Source: Deltaproteobacteria bacterium
GTDB lineage: Bacteria; Desulfobacterota; Desulfarculia; Adiutricales; Adiutricaceae
Length of the DNA stretch: 7,685 bases
Assembly (NCBI GenBank): GCA_031257955.1
Contig: JAIRNQ010000031.1
Coordinates: forward strand, 1 to 7,685
Direction of reading: 5' to 3'
A program made the translations under genes and the position numbers. Numbering within the stretch: position 1 is the first letter of the stretch; every line of letters begins with the position of its first letter. Shown one piece after another: positions 1 through 6,079 of the stretch. Below the pieces are notes generated by a model that was not told the origin of the DNA, searched no databases, and saw nothing but the letters and a program-made list of their open reading frames with translations.

Positions 1-718
1 ACATAAATTTTTTCACGTGGCTCATGGCGCTGATGAGAATGCGCTCGATGTCGTCGAGATCGCTGGTGTTGATGACCGTGTCCAGCGAGAGGCTAAAGGC
101 GGTCAAATCGTCCAGGGAGGTGAAGCTGGGCCCGACCACGGCCACGAACATGTCGTGGCGGATGGAGAGCTCGATGGAATTGACCGCCCGGATGATTTGG
201 TTGGTGGCCAAAGAGGCCCCATAGTAGTCTTCCTGGATAATCAGGAGCTGGAAGCGGCCAAACTTAAGCTGTTTTACCGCGTCGCGAACGTTAATGGCCG
301 TGGTGGTTCGATAACCGAGGGTGGAGAGCTTTTCGATGAGCTTTTCTTGGTTCTCTTCGGTGTCGAAGGCGATCATGGCCGCCTTCATGCCCTCGGGCAA
401 GTCCTCCTCGTCCACGGCCCCGCCCATTTCCGGGGGCAGCATTAGGCCCGGGGGCGGCAGGGGCACCTGGCCGGTTTGGGTGGAGGAGGGGGAGGGTTTG
501 GGGGCCGTCCTGGGCGGGGCGGTCGGTTGCCTGGCCACCGGCGGATCCTCGGGGGTCTCGCCCTCGTCCAGGGAAATCTCGGTAATGCGCCGCTCCGGCA
601 GGGTCATGGTGTTTTTGACCTTGCACTGCGGGCAGATAAAAGTAAAGGGCCGCCCGAAGGGGATCTTGTCGTCGGAGATGTTAAGTTTCTTTTGGCAGTT
701 CTGGCATTCGATGAGCAT
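1..718 (-). CDS. Zinc-ribbon protein with proline-rich linker and receiver-like domain (3' part outside window)
   Basis: The frame begins at ATG 718-716 and stays open for 239 codons to the window edge, so the C-terminus is missing. Residues 1-40 form a zinc ribbon with two CxxC knuckles, C5/C8 and C29/C32, like the short MJ0042-type ribbons found at the N-termini of many deltaproteobacterial proteins. Residues 54-98 are rich in proline, threonine and serine and look like a flexible linker. From about residue 112 the sequence looks like a response-regulator receiver: a hydrophobic strand ending in D119, a helix over 121-134, a strand FQLLIIQED over 156-164, and a further strand MFVAVVGP over 190-197. 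The position expected for the phospho-acceptor Asp appears to hold Q162, so this may be a phosphorylation-independent pseudo-receiver. GAGGG lies just upstream of the start as a possible ribosome binding site, although the spacing is short. It is the last visible gene after two pilT-type ATPases, which suggests a pilus-related regulator or adaptor, but no function is proven. Confidence 0.8.
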   Translation of the reverse strand, partial: MLIECQNCQKKLNISDDKIPFGRPFTFICPQCKVKNTMTLPERRITEISLDEGETPEDPPVARQPTAPPRTAPKPSPSSTQTGQVPLPPPGLMLPPEMGGAVDEEDLPEGMKAAMIAFDTEENQEKLIEKLSTLGYRTTTAINVRDAVKQLKFGRFQLLIIQEDYYGASLATNQIIRAVNSIELSIRHDMFVAVVGPSFTSLDDLTAFSLSLDTVINTSDLDDIERILISAMSHVKKFM

Positions 719-821
719 GTTCCCTCGCTGCGACTCCCTCTTGGCTCTTTCGGATCGCCCCCTTGGGCGACCCGGCGCCGCCGCCGGCTGGCCCGGCGGA
801 GGCGGTTGGTTACGGCGTTGG

Positions 822-888
822 CCCCCCAGGGGCCGAACTTAGCCCCGTCCGGCGCCCCCCCAGGGGCCGCACTTAGCCCCGTCCGGCG
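822..888. repeat. Two tandem 33-34-bp direct repeats spanning the stop of the second pilT gene
   Basis: Positions 822-854 and 856-888 are near-identical copies. They differ at one A/C position (837 versus 871 in the alignment region) and by one extra C in the C-run. On the minus strand each unit begins CGCCGGACGGGGCTAAG and ends in a G-run. The TAA within the right-hand unit is the stop codon of the upstream ATPase gene (873-875), and the left-hand unit repeats that end immediately after it. The left unit also contributes to a hairpin with arms GGCCCC and GGGGCC at 820-834. This looks like replication-slippage duplication of a gene tail, and it fills about half of the spacer before the zinc-ribbon gene. 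Confidence 0.85.
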
Positions 889-2156
889 GCGGGGGGATGG
901 TGGTAGGGCCCGGCGCCCTGTTGTTGGCCCGGGGCCGGCTGCGCGGCCACGGCCTGGGCGGCGGCCATTTGGGCGGCCATTTGGGCGGCGGCTTCCTCTT
1001 CCTCGTTCGGTTCCAGCGTCAGCGAGTCCAGCTCGTAGATCGACTCGCCCGCCAAGGCCTTCAGGTTGTCGATGCCCCGGTTCATGACGTTTTTCTTGGA
1101 GCTGAAGGTACGGGCCGTCTCTTCGTTAATCTGCTTGGAACCGAACAGTTCCAATATGTGCTGATCGAAGGTCTGGAAACCCAAAGGCTGCATGGACTCG
1201 ATGGCCCCGTAAAAGGTCTTGTCCGGCTGCTCGCCGTTGGCGATGATGTCTTTAATCAGTAGGCTCGCCCCCATGATCTCCAGGGCGGCCACCCGGCCGC
1301 CGCCGATCTTGGGCAGGAGCCTCTGGCTGACCACCCAGCGGAGGGTGTCGGCCAGCCTTACTCGGATGAGTTTTTCCTCGTCGTGGTCGAAGAGGCCGAT
1401 GATGCGGTTGACCGTGGTCCCGGCGTCGACCGTGTGGAGGGTGGAAAAGACCAAGTGGCCGGTCTCGGCGGCCGACAGGGCCATCTCCACCGTCTCCCGG
1501 TCGCGCATCTCCCCGACCAGGATGACCTTGGGGGCCTGCCGGAGGGCCGAGCGCAGCCCTTCGGAGAAATTCCTAAAATCCGTCCCCAGCTCCCGTTGGT
1601 TGAAGGTGGACATCTTGGGGGAGTGTATAAACTCGACCGGATCCTCGAGGGTGACCACGTGGACGGCTTGGCTGCTGTTGATCTCGTCCAATATGGCCGC
1701 CAGGGTGGTGGTTTTTCCGGTCCCGGTGGCCCCGGTCACCAAAACGATGCCGTTTTTTTCCTTGGCCATGTTGACGAAGGTTTTCGGCAGGCCCAAATCG
1801 TCGATGGAGCGGATGTAGTTTTCCAGCTTCCTCATGACGATACTGTAGCGGCCCTGTTGAGTAAAAATATTTACCCTGAAGCGGGCTTTATTTTCCAAGT
1901 TAAAGGCCAAATCGCAGCTACCGGTGTCCATTAGGGTGTTGATTAGGTGCCGATCGCCCCTAAGCAGGCTCAGGGCCAACGCCTCGGTCTGGTAGGCGGT
2001 CAGGGCCCGGATCTCGGGTTGGAAAAACACCGGGATCAGTTCTCCCCCGCTCTCCACCTGCATGGGGTGCCCCACGGTCAGGTTGATGTCGGAGACTTCC
2101 GAGGCGGCGTTTAGGAGCTTGGTCAGTATGTACTCGAGATGGAAAAGATGTAGCAT
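873..2156 (-). CDS. PilT/PilU-family type IV pilus retraction ATPase, second paralogue
   Basis: This hexameric secretion-type ATPase would act at the cytoplasmic base of a type IV pilus, using ATP to drive pilin disassembly and retraction. An N-terminal PAS-like region (about 8-115), containing SDINLTVGHPMQVES, precedes the RecA-like core. The Walker A motif GATGTGKTT is at 142-150, the Asp box TLEDPVEF at 169-176, the Walker B motif VILVGEMRD at 211-219 and the His box TGHLVFSTLHT at 232-242. The C-terminal AIRNLIRE retraction motif of canonical PilT is replaced here by a divergent segment around 296-309. At 427 residues it is longer than typical PilT. The excess is an acidic run (384-389) followed by a tail rich in alanine, glutamine, glycine and proline that ends at the duplicated stop. 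ATG at 2156 is the first start after an in-frame TAG at 2171-2169, and its ribosome binding site is weak. It follows the canonical pilT gene on the same strand, 104 bp away. Which of PilT2 or PilU it corresponds to is unresolved. Confidence 0.93.
   Translation of the reverse strand: MLHLFHLEYILTKLLNAASEVSDINLTVGHPMQVESGGELIPVFFQPEIRALTAYQTEALALSLLRGDRHLINTLMDTGSCDLAFNLENKARFRVNIFTQQGRYSIVMRKLENYIRSIDDLGLPKTFVNMAKEKNGIVLVTGATGTGKTTTLAAILDEINSSQAVHVVTLEDPVEFIHSPKMSTFNQRELGTDFRNFSEGLRSALRQAPKVILVGEMRDRETVEMALSAAETGHLVFSTLHTVDAGTTVNRIIGLFDHDEEKLIRVRLADTLRWVVSQRLLPKIGGGRVAALEIMGASLLIKDIIANGEQPDKTFYGAIESMQPLGFQTFDQHILELFGSKQINEETARTFSSKKNVMNRGIDNLKALAGESIYELDSLTLEPNEEEEAAAQMAAQMAAAQAVAAQPAPGQQQGAGPYHHPPAAGRG
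957..998 (-). repeat. Short in-gene repeat encoding the A/Q-rich tail
   Basis: The plus strand carries two adjacent copies of GGCGGCCATTT followed by further GGCGG units. They encode the MAAQMAA-type stretch at about residues 393-400 of the second PilT-family protein. This low-complexity coding repeat lies outside the ATPase fold and is a likely site of length variation. Confidence 0.6.
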
Positions 2157-2182
2157 TTGTCGCGTCCGCTATGTGGTTGTCC

Positions 2183-2204
2183 GGCGCCGCCGGTTGGCGG
2201 CGCC
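2183..2204. other. Perfect GC-rich hairpin in the spacer between the two pilT genes
   Basis: GGCGCCGCC at 2183-2191 pairs perfectly with GGCGGCGCC at 2196-2204 around a four-base loop, giving a 9-bp all-GC stem. No T-run follows on either strand, so it is not a textbook intrinsic terminator. It sits 27 bases upstream of the second pilT-like start, where it could affect transcript stability, processing or translation. That role is inferred from position only. Confidence 0.7.
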
Positions 2205-2218
2205 AACTTAATCGTATC

Positions 2219-2265
2219 TTGGCCAATCAATCGCGGCCAATTTGGCGGTTTAAGGCCGCCTTAAA
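2219..2265. other. Two further inverted repeats at the end of canonical pilT
   Basis: TTGGCC at 2219-2224 pairs with GGCCAA at 2235-2240. TTTAAGG at 2249-2255 pairs with CCTTAAA at 2259-2265 around a three-base loop, and this second stem includes the pilT stop codon at 2261-2263. Together with the hairpin at 2183-2204 they fill nearly the whole 104-bp spacer. They may stabilise the 3' end of the upstream message. No terminator-type T-tract is visible. Confidence 0.55.
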
Positions 2266-3343
2266 CGTCGGTGAAGTCCTCGGGCGAAGAGGTCAGATAT
2301 TGCCGAAACTTGGTCTTCTCGGTGCAGTAGGTATAGGCGTCGGCGGCCAGTATCCGGCCGGCCAACAGATGGTCCAACAGGGCGTCGTCCATGGACTGCA
2401 TGCCGAACTTCCGGCCGGTCTGGATGGTCGAGGCGATCTGGTGGATCTTGTGTTCCCTTATAAGGTTTCTGACGGCCGGGGTGGCCAAAAGTATTTCTTG
2501 GCAGGCCACGCGACCGGGTTGGTCGGCCCGCCTGAAGAGGGTCTGGGCCACCACCGCCCGCAGGGCGTCGGCCAGGGAGGCCCGTATCTGGGACTGTTCG
2601 TTGGCCGGAAAAATGTCGATAATGCGGTCGATGGTCCCGGCCGCCGAGGTGGTGTGAAGGGTCCCCATGACCAAGTGCCCGGTGTTGGCCGCTTCCAAGG
2701 CCAAGGCGATGGTCTCCAAGTCCCTAAGCTCGCCGACCATGACTATGTCCGGGTCCTCCCGGAGGGCCCCCCGCAAGGCCGTGGCAAAGCTTCTGGTGTG
2801 GGAGTGGATCTCCCGATGGTTAACCAAACAGCGCCGGCTGTGGTGGACGAACTCAACCGGATCCTCGATGGTCAGGATGTGATCGTATCTGGTCCGGTTG
2901 GCGTGGTCGATGATGGTGGCCAAGGTGGTCGATTTGCCGCTCCCGGTCGGACCGGTCACCAAAACCAAGCCCTTGGGAAGCGAGGCCAGTTTGGTTATGA
3001 CCGGCGAGAGGCCCAGCTGCTCCACGGTGGGTATGATGGTGGGGATCTCCCTAAAGACCGCCCCCACCCCCCACTTCTGGTTAAAGAAGTTGGCCCTATA
3101 GCGGGCGATGGATGGGATCTCGTAGCCGAAGTCCACGTCCCCGGTCTCCTCGAAGATCTTAACCTTCTCGTCCGGGGCGATCTCGTAGAGCATTTTCTTT
3201 AGCTCGGCGTTCTCCAGCACGTGGTACTTAATCCTCTCTATCCTCCCCCGCAACCGCAACAGCGGCTGGTTGCCGGAAGACAGATGGAGATCCGAGGCGC
3301 CCATCTCGTGCATGAACTTAAAAAAAGCGTCTATGATGGCCAA
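2261..3343 (-). CDS. pilT: Type IV pilus retraction ATPase PilT, canonical
   Basis: This is the cytoplasmic hexameric ATPase that depolymerises type IV pili for twitching motility and DNA uptake. All signature elements are present; positions count from the longer possible TTG start at 3349. The N-terminal domain starts IIDAFFKF and contains ASDLHLSSG. Walker A GPTGSGKST is at 133-141, the Asp box TIEDPVEF at 160-167, Walker B DIVMVGELRD at 201-210, the His box TGHLVMGTLHT at 223-233 and the retraction motif AVRNLIRE at 292-299. Its length of about 360 residues is normal for PilT. No ATG begins the frame. TTG codons lie at 3349-3347 and 3343-3341. I prefer TTG 3343 because the product then begins MAIIDAFF like other PilT proteins and GAGG at 3356-3353 sits nine bases away, whereas it is only three bases from TTG 3349. 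The gene lies between glnS and a second PilT-family ATPase on the same strand. Confidence 0.95.
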   Translation of the reverse strand: MAIIDAFFKFMHEMGASDLHLSSGNQPLLRLRGRIERIKYHVLENAELKKMLYEIAPDEKVKIFEETGDVDFGYEIPSIARYRANFFNQKWGVGAVFREIPTIIPTVEQLGLSPVITKLASLPKGLVLVTGPTGSGKSTTLATIIDHANRTRYDHILTIEDPVEFVHHSRRCLVNHREIHSHTRSFATALRGALREDPDIVMVGELRDLETIALALEAANTGHLVMGTLHTTSAAGTIDRIIDIFPANEQSQIRASLADALRAVVAQTLFRRADQPGRVACQEILLATPAVRNLIREHKIHQIASTIQTGRKFGMQSMDDALLDHLLAGRILAADAYTYCTEKTKFRQYLTSSPEDFTDV

Positions 3344-3352
3344 ACCCAAATA

Positions 3353-3360
3353 CCTCGCCT
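3353..3360 (-). promoter_or_regulatory. Ribosome binding site deciding the pilT start
   Basis: On the minus strand this reads AGGCGAGG. The GAGG end is nine bases from TTG 3343-3341 but only three from TTG 3349-3347, which favours the shorter start. The start choice agrees with the usual N-terminus of PilT proteins. Confidence 0.5.
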
Positions 3361-3401
3361 TAAAAACATTCCCGTTTTTTTATCGTTAACGTCATTACCC
3401 T

Positions 3402-3423
3402 GGACGCCCCCAAGGCGGCGTCC
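3402..3423. other. Hairpin in the glnS-pilT spacer
   Basis: GGACGCC at 3402-3408 pairs perfectly with GGCGTCC at 3417-3423 around an eight-base loop. On the minus strand it lies about 60-80 bases upstream of pilT. No adjacent T-run is present, so it could be a leader structure as easily as part of a glnS 3' end. Confidence 0.5.
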
Positions 3424-3450
3424 CTTTACTATCCATAACCAACTATGGGT

Positions 3451-3489
3451 CCCTTGGGGCCCCAAGGGGCCCCCTACTATTGGCCCCTT
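3451..3489. other. Overlapping, mutually exclusive palindromes after glnS
   Basis: CCCTTGGGGCCCCAAGGG at 3451-3468 is a perfect 18-bp palindrome. Overlapping it, AAGGGGCC at 3464-3471 pairs perfectly with GGCCCCTT at 3482-3489 around a ten-base loop. The two structures share bases 3464-3468 and cannot form together. They begin 16 bases after the glnS stop and lie upstream of pilT in the transcript direction. The arrangement resembles alternative folds of an attenuator, but no U-tract follows, so neither termination nor attenuation is demonstrated. Confidence 0.65.
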
Positions 3490-3504
3490 AAACTGGGCCC
3501 CCTT

Positions 3505-5322
3505 TTAGCGGCCTTTGTCCTTGGATCGGCGGGCCCAGCCGTCCTTGAGGGTGACGATCCGGTTAAAGACCGTCTTAGGGCCAGCCTCCCCGCCGCCGTC
3601 GATACCGTCGTCGCGGATGAAGTAGCCCAGCCGTTCAAACTGAAAGCGCTGGCCCGGAAGGGATTCGGCCAGCGAGGGCTCCAGGCGGGCCGAGGGCCGC
3701 TCGACCAAGGATTCCGGGTTTAGCTCGGCGTCCAGATCCCCGGTCGGCTTCGGGGTCAGGAAGAGCCGGTCGTAAAGCCTCACCGTGGCCGGGACGGATT
3801 TATCGGCCGAGACCCAGTGGATGATGGCCGGCTTGCGGCCGCCGCCGGAAGGCGGCGGATCTTCGGAGTGGGTGGCCCGAAGCTCGACGACCGCGCCGCT
3901 CCCGTCGGTAACGGCCTCGTGGCAGTGGACGAAGCCGCCCCAGCGCAGCCGGGCCGTCCGGCCCGGGGCCAGGCGGAAAAAATCGGGGCTGGGCGAAAGC
4001 CGGAAGTCGTCCCGCTCGATGAAGATCTCGCGGGTCATCGGCAGATCCCGGTAGCCCATCCGCTCCGGCTCGTCCGGAAAGTACGGGGCCGAAAGGAGGC
4101 TAACCTTTCCCTCGGGCCAGTTCTCTATGACCACTTTCAGCGGATCGACCACGGCCATGGCCCTTTTGACCGAGGGGTTGAGATCGTCCCGGACGGCCTT
4201 GTCCAGCCATTCCATCTCGATCCAGCTGTCTTTCTTGGCCACCCCTATGCGCTCGCAAAAGAGCCTAATCGAGGCCGGGGTAAGCCCCCGCCGCCTCAAG
4301 GCGGCCAGGGTCGGGAGCCTGGGGTCGTCCCAGCCCCGGACGCGGTTTTCCTTTACCAGCTCAAGGAGCTTGCGCTTACTCATCAGCGTGTATTCCAAAT
4401 TCAGGCGGGCGAACTCAATCTGCCTGGGCCGGGGCTCGGGCCAATCGAGTTTTTCCAAGACCCAGTCGTAAAGGGGCCGATGGTCCTCAAACTCCAAGGT
4501 GCAGATGGAATGGGTCACCCCCTCGATGGCGTCGGAGATGCAGTGGGTGTAGTCGTACATAGGGTAGATGACCCACTTGTCCCCGGTCCGGTGATGGGAG
4601 GCCTTTTTTATCCGGTAGATGGCCGGATCCCGCATGTTCAAGTTCGGCGAGGCCATGTCTATCTTGGCCCGCAAAAATTTTTCCCCCTCGGCGAACTCCC
4701 CGGCCTTCATGCGCCTAAAGAGATCCAAACTTTCTTCGGCCGGTCGGTTCCGCCAGGGGCTGTCTTGGCCCGGCTCGGTCAGGGTCCCCCGGTAGGCCCT
4801 AACCTCCTCGGGCGAAAGATCGCACACGTAAGCGTCGCCGCTTAAGATCAGCTTCTCGGCGCAGTCGTAAAGCCGGTCGAAATAATCCGAGGCGTAATAA
4901 AGCCTCTCTTGCCAATCGAAGCCCAGCCAACGGACATCGTTCAATATCGACTCGACGTACTCCACGTCTTCCTTAACCGGGTTGGTGTCGTCGAAACGCA
5001 TATTGCAGCGCCCGCCGTAGTCCCCGGCCAGCCCGAAATTGAGGCAAACGCTCTTGGCGTGGCCGATGTGCAAATACCCGTTGGGCTCGGGCGGAAACCT
5101 GGTCATCACGAAGGAATAGCGTTTGTTTTCCAAATCTTCGTCCACGAAATTGCGAATGAAGTTCGTGGCCCTCTCCACCTCGGGCTTTTCCCCTTTGGGC
5201 CTCCCGCCCCCGGGTCTCGCGCCCTCTGGCTCGCCCCTTTCGGGCTTTCCCCCCTCGGGCTTGCCCCCCTCGGGCTTGTCGCCCCTAGTTTTCCCTGCCT
5301 TGCTCTTGTCGTCATCGGGCAT
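3505..5322 (-). CDS. glnS: Glutaminyl-tRNA synthetase with repetitive N-terminal extension
   Basis: This class I aminoacyl-tRNA synthetase joins glutamine to tRNA-Gln in the cytoplasm, using ATP. The Rossmann-fold catalytic domain starts near residue 52 (RATNFIRNFVDEDL). It carries the HIGH motif inside PPEPNGYLHIGHAKS at 77-91 and the KMSKS-type loop LMSKRKLL at 313-320. The FDDTNPVKED segment at 110-119 and the GlnRS/GluRS-type tRNA contact regions follow. The C-terminal beta-barrel anticodon domain runs from about 380 to 600 and contains IHWVSA and VRLYDRLF, typical of GlnRS rather than GluRS. The protein is 605 residues, about 50 longer than the E. coli enzyme, because residues 1-50 form a lysine/proline/glutamate/glycine repeat. 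ATG 5322 has a weak GGA-type ribosome binding site. GTG at residue 49 is a possible alternative start that would remove the extension. The gene heads the same-strand train leading to pilT. Confidence 0.96.
   Translation of the reverse strand: MPDDDKSKAGKTRGDKPEGGKPEGGKPERGEPEGARPGGGRPKGEKPEVERATNFIRNFVDEDLENKRYSFVMTRFPPEPNGYLHIGHAKSVCLNFGLAGDYGGRCNMRFDDTNPVKEDVEYVESILNDVRWLGFDWQERLYYASDYFDRLYDCAEKLILSGDAYVCDLSPEEVRAYRGTLTEPGQDSPWRNRPAEESLDLFRRMKAGEFAEGEKFLRAKIDMASPNLNMRDPAIYRIKKASHHRTGDKWVIYPMYDYTHCISDAIEGVTHSICTLEFEDHRPLYDWVLEKLDWPEPRPRQIEFARLNLEYTLMSKRKLLELVKENRVRGWDDPRLPTLAALRRRGLTPASIRLFCERIGVAKKDSWIEMEWLDKAVRDDLNPSVKRAMAVVDPLKVVIENWPEGKVSLLSAPYFPDEPERMGYRDLPMTREIFIERDDFRLSPSPDFFRLAPGRTARLRWGGFVHCHEAVTDGSGAVVELRATHSEDPPPSGGGRKPAIIHWVSADKSVPATVRLYDRLFLTPKPTGDLDAELNPESLVERPSARLEPSLAESLPGQRFQFERLGYFIRDDGIDGGGEAGPKTVFNRIVTLKDGWARRSKDKGR
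5173..5277 (-). repeat. Seven 15-bp coding repeats giving pentapeptides at the GlnRS N-terminus
   Basis: Residues 16-50 of GlnRS divide into KPEGG, KPEGG, KPERG, EPEGA, RPGGG, RPKGE and KPEVE. The first two units are nearly identical at DNA level and the later ones drift, as expected from slippage followed by divergence. The segment is predicted to be disordered and highly charged. It precedes the conserved catalytic domain and is absent from typical bacterial GlnRS. Confidence 0.8.
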
Positions 5323-5354
5323 GTAAAATCCGTCCCCAACCCCAATCGTTTACC

Positions 5355-5370
5355 GGCCCCCGACGGGGCC
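5355..5370. other. GGCCCC/GGGGCC hairpin near the glnS start
   Basis: GGCCCC at 5355-5360 pairs with GGGGCC at 5365-5370 around the loop CGAC. This is a six-bp all-GC stem in the presumed glnS leader. The same arm sequence recurs in other spacers of the window at 820-834 and 3451-3489. Confidence 0.6.
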
Positions 5371-5490
5371 CGCCGCGCCCTTACCCCTTCCGGGCCAAAG
5401 CGCCTAATAATCTCTCCCCGACCTTGGCCGGTCTGGGGTTTCCCGAACAAACGGTCGTTTATTGGCCGCCCCGATGCCAATTACGGCGAC

Positions 5491-5710
5491 CGCCTGCCGG
5501 CGGCCGCGAGACCGGCGGAGGCGAACGGTTATGGGCCCCTGGGGAAAATGAGAGACAAAGGGATACAAAACGACTCGAAGGCCGGTCAGTCGTTTCGCCC
5601 CGTTTGTTTTCGTGCCCCGGACGACCGGGACCGGCCATAAAAGGGCCGGTTATGATTCGAGAAGGAAACTACCCCGGCCATCGCCAGCCTGGAATGGCGT
5701 AGCCTTCCAG
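5491..5710. other. Cluster of four inverted repeats, candidate structured RNA or DNA element
   Basis: Four hairpins lie in a row. The first (5491-5523) pairs CGCCT+GCCGG with CCGGC+AGGCG, with a two-base bulge. The second (5568-5595) has perfect AAACGACT/AGTCGTTT arms and a 12-base loop. The third (5630-5650) has perfect ACCGGCC/GGCCGGT arms and a seven-base loop. The fourth (5689-5710) has CTGGAA/TTCCAG arms enclosing an inner GGC/GCC stem. None is followed by a convincing T-run in the right place for a neighbouring gene. A tRNA fold was looked for and not found. The order and strength suggest a structured transcript or repeat element, but neither family nor strand can be assigned. Confidence 0.5.
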
Positions 5711-5779
5711 CCTAGGCGCCCCGGAAAAAGGACAAACAAAACCGTTTTCTAGATCTAAAGCTAATAAGAGGCTAATTTA

Positions 5780-6079
5780 ATGCTAGAAAAAGGCAACTTT
5801 TTACAACTCTTCATAGAAACAAACATCCCCAAAACGGGCGTTTATTTCCATCTTTTAATAGGTTCGGGACAACCGCTAATTTTTTTTCAGGCGAACGGTC
5901 GCATTTTAGCGATCAAGTTGGCCAATAGCCCAAGGCTCAAGGGCCAAAAAAATGGCCGGACCAAAACACGGTTATGTTACCCCAAATCGACACCAACATT
6001 CAAGCCACAGGAAAATCGGGGACATAAAAATTTGCCCTTTTTGAGAAAAAGAACCGGCAATCCCGTTACTTACTTTTAG
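5780..6079 (+). CDS. Doubtful small ORF of 99 codons, unknown
   Basis: This would be the only plus-strand gene in the window. AGAGG at 5767-5771 lies eight bases before ATG 5780, which is a good ribosome binding site arrangement. The local sequence is clearly less GC-rich than its surroundings. The product begins MLEKGNFLQLFIETN, is basic in its second half (many K and R), and has a hydrophobic stretch around residues 20-36 too short and irregular to call a membrane helix. I recognise no domain. The region contains runs of T and A that would create chance ORFs, and the protein has no clear compositional signature of a real gene. It could equally be decayed sequence. Confidence 0.22.
   Translation: MLEKGNFLQLFIETNIPKTGVYFHLLIGSGQPLIFFQANGRILAIKLANSPRLKGQKNGRTKTRLCYPKSTPTFKPQENRGHKNLPFLRKRTGNPVTYF

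Larger units (their letters stand above)
5323..5779. other. Gene-free, hairpin-rich spacer upstream of glnS
   Basis: No convincing coding frame is present. Position 5355-5370 holds GGCCCC and GGGGCC arms around a four-base loop, about 33 bases upstream of the glnS ATG. A denser cluster of inverted repeats follows at 5491-5710. GC content is high up to about 5720 and then falls. The glnS promoter should lie here, but I see no convincing -35/-10 pair. I looked for a T-box leader (conserved GGTGG/ACCGCG-type elements on the minus strand) and did not find one. Confidence 0.6.

Noticed and set aside
2171..3202. Long plus-strand open frame of 343 codons opposite pilT
   Set aside because: It lies exactly antisense to a gene with complete PilT motifs, has no recognisable domain, and reflects high GC at the opposite strand's codon positions.
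3817..4845. Long plus-strand open frame of 342 codons opposite glnS
   Set aside because: It is antisense to the GlnRS catalytic and anticodon-binding regions, its composition is biased, and it shows no motif of its own.
5106..5480. Minus-strand 124-codon frame upstream of and overlapping glnS
   Set aside because: It runs out of frame through the GlnRS N-terminus, and its second half is only the shifted translation of the 15-bp repeats.
5323..5779. T-box riboswitch or tRNA upstream of glnS
   Set aside because: The minus-strand leader lacks the conserved T-box bulge sequence. No cloverleaf with a proper T-loop could be drawn from the hairpins.
5861..5886. Intrinsic terminator with the T-run near 5878-5886
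   Set aside because: The only stem before the T-run (GGTT/AACC) is four base pairs and is separated from it, too weak to call.
5940..6040. Possible mobile-element remnant marked by GGGGACATAAAAATTTGC-like sequence
   Set aside because: It faintly recalls ends of REP/IS200-type elements, but no partner repeat, transposase or target duplication is visible here.
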